A stretch of DNA of 64,000 nt. Source: Cylindrotheca closterium (lineage: Eukaryota; Bacillariophyta; Bacillariophyceae; Bacillariales; Bacillariaceae). The notes under the pieces are model-generated. The model was not told the DNA's origin. It worked only from the letters and a program-made list of their open reading frames with translations, and made no database searches. Below are positions 1 through 10,809 of the stretch, piece by piece. How positions within the stretch are numbered: the first letter of the stretch is position 1; each line of letters opens with the position of its first letter. The DNA lies in NCBI GenBank assembly GCA_933822405.4, contig CAKOGP040001903.1, positions 101,621-165,620 on the forward strand. The letters run 5' to 3'. The translations under genes were made by a program, and so were the position numbers.

Positions 1-515
1 ATTACATATCCAATCAATTGGACAAATACACCATTCCTTTCCATTCATGCAGATGATTGATCCATCATCGTACAATAATCATGAAGCAAGTGGTGCTGCG
101 GTACTCAAATAGTGACATGAAAAAAAGAGTTCGGATTTATCTGCAATGGTAAATGCTGCTTTTCTCTCCACAAGAGGATTGATTGATTCATTGATTGACG
201 AATTCGTTTTCTATCCAGTTCCTTGACACCACACCGAAATACCACTTGTATACGACCGCGCAATGACACAATGGCACCATTGAAAATGGTCTCATAGAGG
301 ACAAATCGGTCGACAGTAAATAACGAAAACGGGTCCACATACATATAAAAATATGCATAATATGTCTGCCTTGGAAGATGAAGTTCCGTTTCGCAGTTCT
401 CCGGCTGGTACACGTATGTCCAGGCGAAATGGTACCACGACGGTATTTTCAATCACTTTTACGATCACAAGAAAATACCAGATTATAATTTGAGGTGCCT
501 CTCCATTCGTCAAAA
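1..515. other. gene-free left edge
   Basis: No convincing coding region is seen on either strand; the short open frames here have no recognisable composition or motif. The last part is presumably the promoter and 5' leader of the HA-domain gene that starts at 516. Confidence 0.5.
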
Positions 516-1487
516 ATGCACTACGTTTCGCTCTCTTCTACACTCGATGGACACCCACCAAGCACGCAAAACCCTGAGGTACCGTTGCCGTCTCCTCGAC
601 GATGGAGCAAAGCATTGGATGCGTGGAGGAAGAATCGCCTCGGTTTAGCGGACGCATGTCTCTATGATATACCTGTTATTGCAGGTCGCCATGCCAAGAA
701 AACTACTGATGCAACAGCTGATTACTCAATCTTCCATCAACCCGCAACCGACGCTTTCGAGCCCATACCCTTTGGGAAAAGGACACGCCAACAGGAAGCT
801 GCCATCAATGAAATGATGCAGGAATCGCTCCGTTACCTGTTCGATACTCACAATGTATCATCATTGTGCAGGTCGCCATTGTCTGATCAGACGCCATGGG
901 ACTCTGACAGCAGTCATGATGACTCTGACAGCGATGCCAAAGAACAAGAGCGTCGTCCAAAGCGGCAACGCCTATCGATAGACGAGTACTCGACTCTGCG
1001 CTTCAGGGGTTACCAAACTGAAGCCTGGGAACAGCGTCTTGAGGATCTGTTGAGCTTCAGAGAAAAAGAAGGTCACTGCTCAGTACCGCACTCGTACCGT
1101 GAGAATCCAGCTCTTGCCAGATGGGTCAAACGGCAGCGCTACCAGTACAAGCTTCGGGCTGAAAGGAAAACCTCAACCATGACGTCAAGTCGAGTCAAAA
1201 TCCTGGAGGACATTGGCTTCGTCTGGGACTCGCATCTCGCGGTATGGGAGGAACGCCTGAGCGACCTTCGAAAGTATCGTGCCCAGAATGGTAACTGCGA
1301 GGTTCCAACACACTATCAGGCAAACAAGAAGCTAGCTACATGGGTAAAGTGTCAGCGCCGCCAGTACAAACTTTACCTTGCAGGAAGACCAAGTACAATG
1401 AATGCAGAGCGCGTGGATATCTTGAACAAACTTGGATTCTCATGGGACATGCAGTCTTCGACGAAGAGCAGGTCTTCTGCGCCATGA
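516..1487 (+). CDS. helicase-associated (HA) domain protein, copy 1
   Basis: This is a 323-residue protein with two consecutive helicase-associated domains, at about residues 165-240 and 241-315. Each domain shows the family pattern of W-x2-RL-x2-L near its start, then G-x-C-x-VP, a W-V-K-x-QR-x-QY core and a closing L-x2-(I/L)-GF-x-WD. HA domains are small helical, probably nucleic-acid-binding modules; in diatoms and other stramenopiles they often occur without any helicase, as here. The N-terminal half is serine-rich and acidic (DSDSSHDDSDSDAKEQE), followed by a basic RRPKRQR stretch that could be a nuclear localisation signal. The frame is open upstream from a GTG at 495, but the first ATG is 516 in an AAAAATG context. 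A tandem copy lies 1.95 kb downstream. The precise function is unknown. Confidence 0.85.
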   Translation: MHYVSLSSTLDGHPPSTQNPEVPLPSPRRWSKALDAWRKNRLGLADACLYDIPVIAGRHAKKTTDATADYSIFHQPATDAFEPIPFGKRTRQQEAAINEMMQESLRYLFDTHNVSSLCRSPLSDQTPWDSDSSHDDSDSDAKEQERRPKRQRLSIDEYSTLRFRGYQTEAWEQRLEDLLSFREKEGHCSVPHSYRENPALARWVKRQRYQYKLRAERKTSTMTSSRVKILEDIGFVWDSHLAVWEERLSDLRKYRAQNGNCEVPTHYQANKKLATWVKCQRRQYKLYLAGRPSTMNAERVDILNKLGFSWDMQSSTKSRSSAP

Positions 1488-1694
1488 CTGTGTTGATATG
1501 ATAAACACCGCATGCACTTGCGACGACACCTGAAAAAGTGTATGCCAACACTGGTCTGAGAAGTATTATAGCATTTAGAACGTGTGTCTTCTTCACTACT
1601 TGTCTTATTTTCGCAAATTGGTGATGCTTATGGTGCACGAATTATGCTCTTGCTATTCGTCATCGGGAATGGAAACGACGGTGTAGGTTACAAG

Positions 1695-1840
1695 TCGCGT
1701 TGCTACTCAGGTAGGAACATTAGCATTTGGGGTAGCGAAGACTCAACAAGGCATCGCATGTTACTTGTTTTCTGCCCATTCCGGGTCTGCGTTCTATCTC
1801 GAATGACAATTCGAAATCGAGTGGACAGAGGTCAACTTTT
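1695..1840. repeat. diverged direct repeat, unit 1
   Basis: This unit shares blocks with about 2050-2195, including GTTGCTACTC, TTAGCATTTGGGGTAG and a TCTATCTCGAATGACAATTCGAA stretch that is close but not identical in unit 2. On the minus strand both units read a similar short peptide (DFELS...), so they may be remnants of a decayed gene. Confidence 0.45.
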
Positions 1841-2049
1841 TGAATATGATACAGTATAATTGTCGGTTGACTACCGGTATAATACTGACGAGGGAAAACT
1901 ATAGTTCGGATTGAGAAACAAAAGCCCATAAATATGCTATATATATATATGACTAGTAGTATTAAAAAATTTTACATTAAATTTTGCGACTCGCGACTCT
2001 GATTATCCCAGATGGGACCTATTGCATCCATATTGATATCATGAACGAA

Positions 2050-2195
2050 GTGTTGCTACTCCTCTCGGGAGCGTTAGCATTTGGGGTAGAGAAGAAACGC
2101 CAAGGGATCGCCGTTTCTTGTTGCCTTCCAGTACATGTACCGGTACCAGGTCCGCGCATTCCATCTCGATTGACAGTTCGAAGTCTGAAGAGGAT
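2050..2195. repeat. diverged direct repeat, unit 2
   Basis: This is the second unit of the pair described at 1695-1840. It carries a small insertion around ACATGTACCGGTACC that unit 1 lacks. Confidence 0.45.
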
Positions 2196-2460
2196 ACATC
2201 GAAGGAAACCGAGCTAGTGTTTGTACCGTATCTGCCTGATTCATAATTTGTCCAAGAAGTCGAACGTCCGGACGAAAGGTATTCCATAAAATTCCACAAG
2301 AGCAAACCGTGTTATACTATCACATTCGTGAGCCCACTAACTTTAATAAAAAGAACCCATGACTTTTGGCGCTCCTCAAATAATCTACCCGGTACACTGC
2401 AGTACGGTACTACTGTGTTAGCCGCAACATAAGTTTTGTGAAGTGCTCGATTTTTCAACA

Positions 2461-3450
2461 ATGCACTGCATTCCACGCACTCCTTTACTCATTGGACATT
2501 CACCCATGCAAAACCCTGAGGCACCGCTGTCATCGTCTCCTCGACAGTCGAGCAACGCATTGGATGCGTCGAGGAAGAATCGCCTCGGTTTAGCGGACGC
2601 ATGTCTCTATGATATACCTGTTATTGTAGGTCGCCATGCCAGGAAAACTACTGATGCGAAAGCGGATTACTCAATCTTCCATCAACCCGCAACCGACGCT
2701 TTCGAGCCCATACCCTTTGGGAAAAGGACACGCCAACAGGAAGCTGCCATCAATGAAATGATGCAGGAATCGCTCCGTTACCTGTTCGATACTCACAATG
2801 TATCATCATTGTGCAGGTCGCCATTGTCTGATCAGACGCCATGGGACTCTGACAGCAGTCATGATGACTCTGACAGCGATGCCAAAGAACAAGAGCGTCG
2901 TCCAAAGCGGCAACGCCTATCGATAGACGAGTACTCGACTCTGCGCTTCAGGGGTTACCAAACTGAAGCCTGGGAACAGCGTCTTGAGGATCTGTTGAGC
3001 TTCAGAGAAAAAGAAGGTCACTGCTCAGTACCGCACTCGTACCGTGAGAATCCAGCTCTTGCCAGATGGGTCAAACGGCAGCGCTACCAGTACAAGCTTC
3101 GGGCTGAAAGGAAAACCTCAACCATGACGTCAAGTCGAGTCAAAATCCTGGAGGACATTGGCTTCGTCTGGGACTCGCATCTCGCGGTATGGGAGGAACG
3201 CCTGAGCGACCTTCGAAAGTATCGTGCCCAGAATGGTAACTGCGAGGTTCCAACACACTATCAGGCAAACAAGAAGCTAGCTACATGGGTAAAGTGTCAG
3301 CGCCGCCAATACAAACTTTACCTTGCAGGAAGACCAAGTACAATGAATGTAGAGCGCGTGGATATCTTGAACAAACTTGGATTCTCATGGGACATGCAAT
3401 CTTACACGGTGAAGAACAGCAGGTCTTCTGCGCCATCACCACAACTGTGA
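2461..3450 (+). CDS. helicase-associated (HA) domain protein, copy 2
   Basis: This 329-residue protein is a tandem duplicate of the gene at 516-1487, with the same acidic middle, basic RRPKRQR patch and two HA domains. About 750 bp of coding sequence is nearly identical to copy 1; the few visible changes include AATGCAGAG to AATGTAGAG near the 3' end and a short cluster around residue 65. The first 40 or so residues and the last 15 differ clearly, so identity is confined to the body of the gene, as expected for recent duplication with gene conversion. The start is the ATG at 2461; a GTG-initiated extension to 2443 is unlikely. No intron is needed. Confidence 0.85.
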   Translation: MHCIPRTPLLIGHSPMQNPEAPLSSSPRQSSNALDASRKNRLGLADACLYDIPVIVGRHARKTTDAKADYSIFHQPATDAFEPIPFGKRTRQQEAAINEMMQESLRYLFDTHNVSSLCRSPLSDQTPWDSDSSHDDSDSDAKEQERRPKRQRLSIDEYSTLRFRGYQTEAWEQRLEDLLSFREKEGHCSVPHSYRENPALARWVKRQRYQYKLRAERKTSTMTSSRVKILEDIGFVWDSHLAVWEERLSDLRKYRAQNGNCEVPTHYQANKKLATWVKCQRRQYKLYLAGRPSTMNVERVDILNKLGFSWDMQSYTVKNSRSSAPSPQL

Positions 3451-3855
3451 TGGACTGCTGATGACCACGACAATGGTGCACCGATTAGACTGCGGTGCTG
3501 TTTCAGAAAGATGGTGTAGATAGTTTAGATTTATATTCTCATTTACATAATGGATTTTCGATCACTATATTACGCATTATTTTAAAATACCACCTGTTGG
3601 GTAATGATTGTTGTGCATTTTGAGAATCGAAAACGGTGCGGAAGCTCTTTCTTTGGTAGTACCTGGTACACGCACGCGTACTTACCTCTGAACTGGACTG
3701 TATTTAATGTGTACGACACCATTCCGACAAATGCAGCGACTCGCCCAAGAATATTTGCATTATTGCAGATCACGACCGCACACACAAACATTTTGATGTC
3801 ATCCTGCTTTGTTTTCCATGCTGTGAAAATACCACAAGAAGTCGGACCTTCAAAA
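3451..3855. other. spacer and probable 5' leader
   Basis: No separate gene is seen. The frame of the following gene is open back to an ATG at 3604, but residues encoded at 3604-3855 look like translated non-coding sequence. Confidence 0.45.
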
Positions 3856-5673
3856 ATGGTTCCGTGGAAAAGTCGACAACGGCAAGAGACACAGCGAGAT
3901 ACGCAAGCGCAACGGATACGAAATGAAGATCACTCAGCTGGAGATCTGTCAGGAGATCATGCCGAACCCTTTCCTTTTGTCGCTTTGTCTCTTGATGAGG
4001 AGGCTTCGATTCCAATGGACAACGAACATCCACCAACGCAACCAACATCCAATTGGATGAGGCAATCTTTTCGACGTCAAGGACTGCAAGAAGATTTTGC
4101 TGGTGGAGAGGGTGAAACTAATTCTCTGCCTATTTCCATATCCCCACAATCACTGTTAGTAGATCTGCCACCATCTGATATTTCATCATCAGCCGCATCA
4201 AATCATGCCGCTTTCAATCCCACATGTAAAAATTCGGATTTCAAAAGAGCGAGTCTAAATCCTCAGTACCTCCGACATGGCATTTCACAAGATAATCAGT
4301 ATATTCGACATGGACTTCAGCGAACATTAGCAACCAACTATCAGCCATCTCAGGCAATCGCGATCTTTTCAAAAGATGGACAAAGAAAGCTAGCCGCAGG
4401 GTACTCTGATGTTAAACTATTACCTGAATGGATTCGAAGACAGCGCGAAGAAGAATCAAGGCTTCGGCATGAGTCAGTGCCCTTCCTACTGGAAACTGAA
4501 GTTGATCAGCAAAAGGAATGGCTTGAGGTGGAATTTCATCCTAGATTGCAGAGCGCTTTACTGGACCGCCATCATCAACACCGGGACGAGGAATTATTGA
4601 TTGAGTATACTCAGTACGTAAAGAGCGGCAAATGCCTATCGCCTCGAATTCAAGAGTTCTTGTTGGAGCAAGCCAAGGCGCTGGAAATACTGAAGACACG
4701 GCCATCTCCAATACATCGTGGAGAATATTCGTCGGAAGCATCATTGCAAGTGTCACAGGATCAATCTTCGGTTTCCACGGATAGGCGGCTTTCATCATCC
4801 TCGATATCCATGAGAATATGGATGGATGGCCATAATTTAACACCTGCAGAAAGCAATCGTCGACAGTTGCATGCTTCCAACGAAGGGAACCAAACAACTG
4901 TTTCCGACTTGCTTTTGTTGCCACCACACAAACAAGAGACTAGCGGCGGTGGTCAGTCAGAAAAAGATGGTGGAGATGATATGGATAGCCGCTTTTCAGA
5001 CGTAGATTACATGACTGACTACCAGTGGTCGGCTTTGCGAAAAGCCATTGTCAGAAGTAATTCATCCTTAGTGGGAAAATGGAAAAAGGCCCTGAACGCA
5101 TCTTCAGACCTTCCATCCCAGCCAGTCCCACCGAAACGAACGATGCATATACAAACAGCCCAACAACAATTGCGTACTGCTGGTGATGCAAGAACGTCAA
5201 ATTATGACAGCGGTGATGATGAGTTGGATCCATTGGTTCGTACCCCATCACCACAACCACGACAAGGGTCGGCAGACAAGCAACCGGGGCCCCTTCCAAA
5301 TGAGACTGTAGCGGTTTTGCCGAAAGGACCCCAAGAACAGATACAGTCAGCAATGAATGAAGCAATCGCCAACATCCAAACAAGAGTGTGTCCGAATTGT
5401 CAGCAAAACATACTGGAAAAAGAGGAGAATGGCAATAATAAAATTACTTGCTCCATGTGTGGTGCAATATCTTGCTACATTTGTCGGAAAATTGTCCCAG
5501 CTGCTGCCTTGAATCACTTTGGCACTGATTCCACACGCTCTGACTCCAGTGGGAAGTGCCCTCTTTGGACTGATACGCAAACTGACCTGGAACACGACAA
5601 GAAACTGGCAATAGACATGCTGATGGAGATTACGAATCAAGTGTTGCGAGATACATTTCATTCGAAGAGGTAG
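3856..5673 (+). CDS. disordered protein with RNF216-like RING2 module, catalytic Cys missing
   Basis: With the start at the ATG at 3856 (AAAATGG context) this is 605 residues; an in-frame ATG at 3604 would add 84. Most of the protein is polar and low in complexity. The last 100 or so residues match the RING2 end of TRIAD3/RNF216 RBR ubiquitin ligases: CPNC, then C-x2-CG, CYIC, a following NHFG and the CPLWTD signature that follows RING2 in RNF216. RBR ligases carry ubiquitin on a RING2 cysteine before passing it to substrate. Here the aligned EGC position reads NGN (codon AAT at 5434-5436), and no RING1 or IBR domain is visible. It is therefore either a partial or inactive RBR relative, or a binding protein reusing the zinc fold. 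The next gene on the right converges from the minus strand. Confidence 0.75.
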   Translation: MVPWKSRQRQETQRDTQAQRIRNEDHSAGDLSGDHAEPFPFVALSLDEEASIPMDNEHPPTQPTSNWMRQSFRRQGLQEDFAGGEGETNSLPISISPQSLLVDLPPSDISSSAASNHAAFNPTCKNSDFKRASLNPQYLRHGISQDNQYIRHGLQRTLATNYQPSQAIAIFSKDGQRKLAAGYSDVKLLPEWIRRQREEESRLRHESVPFLLETEVDQQKEWLEVEFHPRLQSALLDRHHQHRDEELLIEYTQYVKSGKCLSPRIQEFLLEQAKALEILKTRPSPIHRGEYSSEASLQVSQDQSSVSTDRRLSSSSISMRIWMDGHNLTPAESNRRQLHASNEGNQTTVSDLLLLPPHKQETSGGGQSEKDGGDDMDSRFSDVDYMTDYQWSALRKAIVRSNSSLVGKWKKALNASSDLPSQPVPPKRTMHIQTAQQQLRTAGDARTSNYDSGDDELDPLVRTPSPQPRQGSADKQPGPLPNETVAVLPKGPQEQIQSAMNEAIANIQTRVCPNCQQNILEKEENGNNKITCSMCGAISCYICRKIVPAAALNHFGTDSTRSDSSGKCPLWTDTQTDLEHDKKLAIDMLMEITNQVLRDTFHSKR

Positions 5674-5870
5674 GCATTACTTGATTTGGAAAGACAAGAG
5701 TCGCATAGTACATGTCTACCGGTATAGTAAGTGAACGAACCCACGGTGAGACAACAAACTCGTCCAATTGGAGGCCACAAGAAATAGAATTATAATTTTG
5801 GTGATATGCAGAGCTACAATTACTTTCAAGAAATCCAATTATCTTCTACTGTTTCTTCAAACTTTTCCCG

Positions 5871-8800
5871 TCAAAGTGAGAAAAAAGTAGCAGTTTCTGA
5901 TTGATTGGATGTCTTGACCCAAGCCCTCTCGTCGACGGTTGGCACACCAGATTCGCTATCAGGGTCAGAAAAGTCAAACGATGAATCCACAGCCAGTTCC
6001 TTATTAGATCCTTCGTCCACAACAACTACGTTCTCTTCGGCAGTACCAGTTGGCATCGGAGTGCTCTTAGTCGTCACTGCAACTTGTTCCCAATAGGAAA
6101 ACAACTTCTTGGATTCAGATGATTCACCACTGAAAGTTTTCCCTGCTACATTCACTGGAGCAGCAACACTTGCCCGCTTTGGAAATGGTGCTGCGATAGG
6201 TGTCTTTGCTGGGATTGCATTGGAGGAAAAGGATCGTTTCACGAATGGTTTGTCGCCCCTTGTCTTGTTTGCAGGAATGGGCTTTGGCTTTTGAAATACT
6301 TTGGTCTCCTTCTGAAAGGCACCAGCAATCTTGTTCACATTATCTTTGGAAACCTTTCGTGGATCAAAGATGTTGGCCATTTGACCTACATTGCTGGAGC
6401 GACGAGTAGTTGTCTCCACATTGTCTAGTTCTTTCCGTGGAACTTCAATCGGGTTGACAGGCTGCGCTGCCTTCTTGGGCAGAGACGGAGAACTCTTGGG
6501 AGGAACTCTTTTCGTGAGGCTAGAACTTCGGACATGGCTTCGTTCCACTTCACCACCACTGGAAACTCGCTTGGTGAGGCTGGAGCTTCGAGCATTGTCG
6601 CCACCCCTGACCACATGAATGGCAACTCTAGGATTAGGATTCCGCCTGGTAGCTGGCTCTGGTTTCTCGGATGTACGCTCCCGTTCAAAGGCCTTGACTT
6701 TTCGGTTGACCATCTTGGGTGTTCGCTCCGTGTCAAAGGCATCGGTCAAATCTTGGACAGAAGTCCCTTTCTCCCAATCATTGTCGACGTGTTTTGGCAC
6801 GGATAACTCCTTGTCGACATTGACATTGCTGTTTCGTCCCCTGCCGCTGGAAACTCGTTTTGGAAGGCTGGCACTTCGAGAAGTCCTTTCGCTCTTCTTG
6901 TCTCCACCAGAAACCACCCGAATGGATACCCGAGATTGACGAGGAGTGGCGGCTGGCTCGGTCTTGCCCGATGGATGCTCCCAGGCCCTTACCTTTCGGT
7001 TCACCATCTTAGGCGTTCGCTCGGTATCAAAGGCATCTGTCAAGTCTTGGACAGATCGTCCAGCATTCTTCTCCTTGGCAGCAGAAGCATCTTGTGGCAA
7101 CTCCTCCTTGTCCGGTGATACAAGATTGGCGCTGGAAGTTCTCTTGACTTGCGATGGCCTCTTGAAAGAAGAAGATGATGCAGCAGTTTCAAAAATGGCC
7201 TTGGTGTTGGTCACTCCAGTAATCCGTCGCTTGGGAGCCATTTGACTGGGTCGTTGGACTGTTGATGTATCAATAGTGGGGGATGATGATGGTGATTCTT
7301 GAGTAGCCATCAATTCTTCCGTGTCCAATGGAATGACATGTGGTCCTTCTTGATCTGCCTGTTCCTGCTGCGGCGATGAGAATTCCACCTTGGAGGAAGA
7401 AAAGAAGTCGTCTCCGGAGAATTGAATGGGCAAAGCATCACTTGTTGGTGTAATTGTGACATTTTCAAAAGTATCCAAATCTTGAATCATCATCATCCAT
7501 GGATCCTCGTTCCTAGAGGAAGCGTTTTCCGCACCATCACGGGATTTCTTCTTGGTTCCGCCGTCCAAATCTTGAATCATTGCCATCCATGGATCGTCCA
7601 TCAATGGAGCCTCTTTTGTCGTATCAATGGGTTCCTTGGTGTTGGTTTCACCAACCAAGAGTTGTTGCCAAGAGTCATCTTCAGCAGCAGCAGCAGTCTC
7701 GACAGCATTGTTATGGCTCGGAGATGGCGGTGGTGAATGAATCGGTGGCGTATCGTGTTTGCAAAGCTTGATGGGACTTGCCGGAGCAGCCGCCTTCAAC
7801 TTGGTAGGCTCTGTCTTGACCGCCGGAAAGGCAGCTTGGGTAGTTTCGGTGGACCATGGATCGTTGGTCGTAGTGACAAAGGAATCTTCCGATTTGGACA
7901 TGGCCAATGGTGGAATCATCGACGACGATGAAGTAGTAGCAGTTCGAATGGTGGGTATGGCAATGGGATTCGCTTCAGCTGGCTTGGCAAGAACTGGAGC
8001 TGGGAGCGAGACTTCTTTTTTCTTGGTTGGAACAGCTGTCGCCGACCTTGATGATGACAGTGTCTGATTATCCTTCGGCGTTTGCTTTTGCTTTTGCTTT
8101 TCAAAACTATCCTCATTCTTCAAGGATCCGTAGTCATCCTTGTTCTTCTTTTGTAGTAGTAGTGAAGCAAACTTCATTTTCAAAGACTTGCCAACCCTAT
8201 TCTTTTTCTTGCGACTGGTAGCAGTACTTTTGTCCGCATTAGTAGTCTTGGATTGCTTCTTGTTGCCGTTCTTATTGTTCTTGGTTTTGGTTTTGGAACT
8301 CAATAGTAAAGCTTTCTTCTTTTCCGCTTGCATTTCTTCTTCATAGGTTGGTGGTGGTGTGGACTCTTCTTGGTACTCCTCGTGATAGACTCCATATTGC
8401 TGTTGCTGTTGCTGCTCTTGTTGCTGTTGCAATCCAAAGTCTTCATCGTCAAAGATTTCTCCATCCGGCAAATCCCCAAACTCATCATGGAAAATAATGG
8501 GCAAACTAATATCCGCATTTTCATCCTCAAAACCGTCATCCCCAAAGTCACTGCCATCATCATCACCGTCAACAACATTGTCATTCACAATCTTCTCATC
8601 GATGATCTTCTCCACAACCTCCATGAGATCCGTTTCTTCATCCACTTGTGGTATGATAGGAGTGATATGGACAGTGGATGATGTTTCGATTGGTCTAATA
8701 AGAATCTTGGAGTCTTCTTTTGGAGTAGTTGTAAGAACAGTACCAGCAACAACAGCATCCTTGGTATCCGTATCAGTACCAATCTCGTCAGGTTTCACAA

Positions 8801-9983
8801 TGGTTGGGGCATTTGCCTCATTTGGTTTGCAAAACATATTTTCATGATTCGGAAAGAGTTCAAAGGCATCCTGTTTGCGACCTTGTTGAAGATCGGAGAA
8901 GGATTCTTCGACTTGTTGCTGCTGATCTTGAGTTTCGCTTTGATCATCGTCCGTCATGTTGAGTAACGAATCCTCCCCTTGCGACCACTCATCATTGTCA
9001 TCCTCACGACTATTCTCGTGTACAACAGTATTGTTGAAAAACATGGTCGTGGAGGCTGTGGTTCCCGTAAAGTGACTGGAAGAAGCAGCAGCAGCAGTTC
9101 CAGTAGCCGCATTCATTTTGGCCACCAATGCTGAAACTATGGAGGACCTCTTTTGATCTTGATGCTGCTGTTGTTGTTGTTGTTGTTGGTGTCCTGCTAC
9201 ATCCATGGTACTGATTTCTTCTTCTTGTTCTTCTTGTGGAAGAGTTGCTCCGACTGGTACCATGGGCATTCGGCGACGTGCTCCCGCCACGGCCGAAGGT
9301 GGTACCAATGGTTTGTTGGTATAGTCTTGCTGGAGGATGATGGGCGTTTGCATCGACAAGGCATCATCATCGCCATCATTGTCATTGTTGTCCATGGAAG
9401 AAGAAGGCGTTGGCAACTTGACTTTTTGTTCAATGTTGAAACTGTCCTCGGCTCCCAAAGTAGTCGTGACGGCAGCAGAAGCAGTAGTGGTCGTCGTGAC
9501 GGCAGTGGCAGTATTATCTGTCTTGCTATTATTGTCAAAGGCAGCACTGCTGAAGGAAAGTACTCGATTCAAATGCATGCGCTGCTGTTGAAAAAAGTTG
9601 CGTTGGGGGGTACTGGCCTCGGCAAAGATGTCGTCCGTTTCACCTTCAACATTGAGTGGCAACGATGACTCGCCATCCAATATGGAATCGTCCAAAAAGG
9701 GACTGACGGCTGCCGTCATGGCCGTGGCGGGAGTGACAGACGCAGAAACAGAAGCAGTGGTGGCTGGTTTGGAGGAGGAAAGTGGTTTCTTGTGCAGCTT
9801 GTGTTGGTATTCTTGTTGTTCTCTTGTCTTGAGATTGCTATTATTACTATTGCCATGATTACGCTCACCATTACGATCATGACTGTCCCGATAACGAATG
9901 GGAGTACTGCTGGTAGACTTGCCCAACGTGCTCAAGATGTTGGGATTGCAATCGGGACTTCTGGCCATTAGCTCGGGAGACGA

Positions 9984-10014
<31 letters not shown>

Positions 10015-10196
10015 CGCTTGTTCAGTCGCTCGGGAGTGGCGTAAATCTCGGACGCTACCGTGGATTGCTCGGCTCGTTCGAGAGACAAGTCATGTTCATC
10101 CTCAGGGAAATCATCATCCTCCTCCGCATTCATGTAATCCTGATTGTATTCATCATCGGGATGGCAACACTCCAACAGGAAGGTTTGAAAGTCCAT
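5871..10196 (-). CDS. large disordered protein with DPW motifs and a repeated module
   Basis: This is an uninterrupted 1441-residue frame starting at the ATG at 10194-10196. It is dominated by low-complexity sequence: a Q10 run at residues 62-71, further Q runs, acidic stretches and S/T/A-rich regions. Two features stand out. First, DPW-type motifs occur in the middle (NDPWSTE, DDPWMAMIQDLD, EDPWMMMIQDLD), and DPW is a known binding motif for the AP-2 alpha appendage in endocytic accessory proteins. Second, a module of about 98 residues is repeated near residues 1047 and 1145, beginning VQDLTDAFDTERTPKMVNRK and followed by basic RVSSG/SLTKRV segments; a weaker third copy reads MANIFDPRKVSKDNVNK. 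No catalytic domain or membrane span is seen. A trafficking scaffold is an inference only. Confidence 0.75.
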
Positions 10197-10809
10197 TCTG
10201 TTGTCTCTCTGTGTGTTATTGCTTGTGTAGGCTTGTGTTTGTGTTTCTTGTGTTATTGGTTGTGTGTGTTGATATACACTATTGTATTGTTATTATAAAT
10301 ACAGTACTGTACTGTAGTTCTTCTCCTTTTCAATCAATCCAAATGCAATGGATAATACTACAGTATATGATGCGTGCAATGATGATATGTTTCGATTTTT
10401 TTGGTCGTCCATTTTTTTCATCCTGCAGTATCGGTTTGCCTCCCAAAATTCGAAATCAAAAATTCAATTGGGTGAGATGCTGGCGTGCGCACCTCTGTTT
10501 AGCGGTGTGGTTTTGTACTCGTGCTAGGCTGGCGCATATCTTCCCGCCAACGCAAAAAAGATCGCCTGGATGCCGTCGTGCGCGGGACGTGCGTATAGAG
10601 GGAATAGGGAATTATAATGTACGGTAGTAATGTAGTATCGCAGTTTATTTGAATTGAATTTATGTTACTACTACAGGAGGTATTAATATACAGTACAGTA
10701 AAGTATTGCGGTACTGGTTGTAGCTATAGCTTATTCATTTTCGTATACAGTATTGGTGTTCTTGTTGCTCGTTTCTTTCAGCAAGTATGATGGTTTCATT
10801 CATTTCTGT
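10197..10809. other. spacer, promoter side of the large disordered protein
   Basis: No gene is recognised. The part next to 10197 is GT-rich (TGTGTTATTG repeats) and presumably contains the promoter of the minus-strand gene ending at 10196; the rest is the 3' flank of the LRR gene at 10810. Confidence 0.5.

Larger units (their letters stand above)
1488..2460. other. intergenic spacer between HA-domain copies
   Basis: No gene is recognised. The spacer holds a diverged pair of direct repeats (about 1695-1840 and 2050-2195), annotated separately, and an AT-rich stretch around 1930-1980. Confidence 0.5.

Noticed and set aside
1336..1859. Short frames on both strands after HA copy 1
   Set aside because: They are shadows of the HA gene or non-coding; the similar peptide in the second spacer is explained by the diverged direct repeat.
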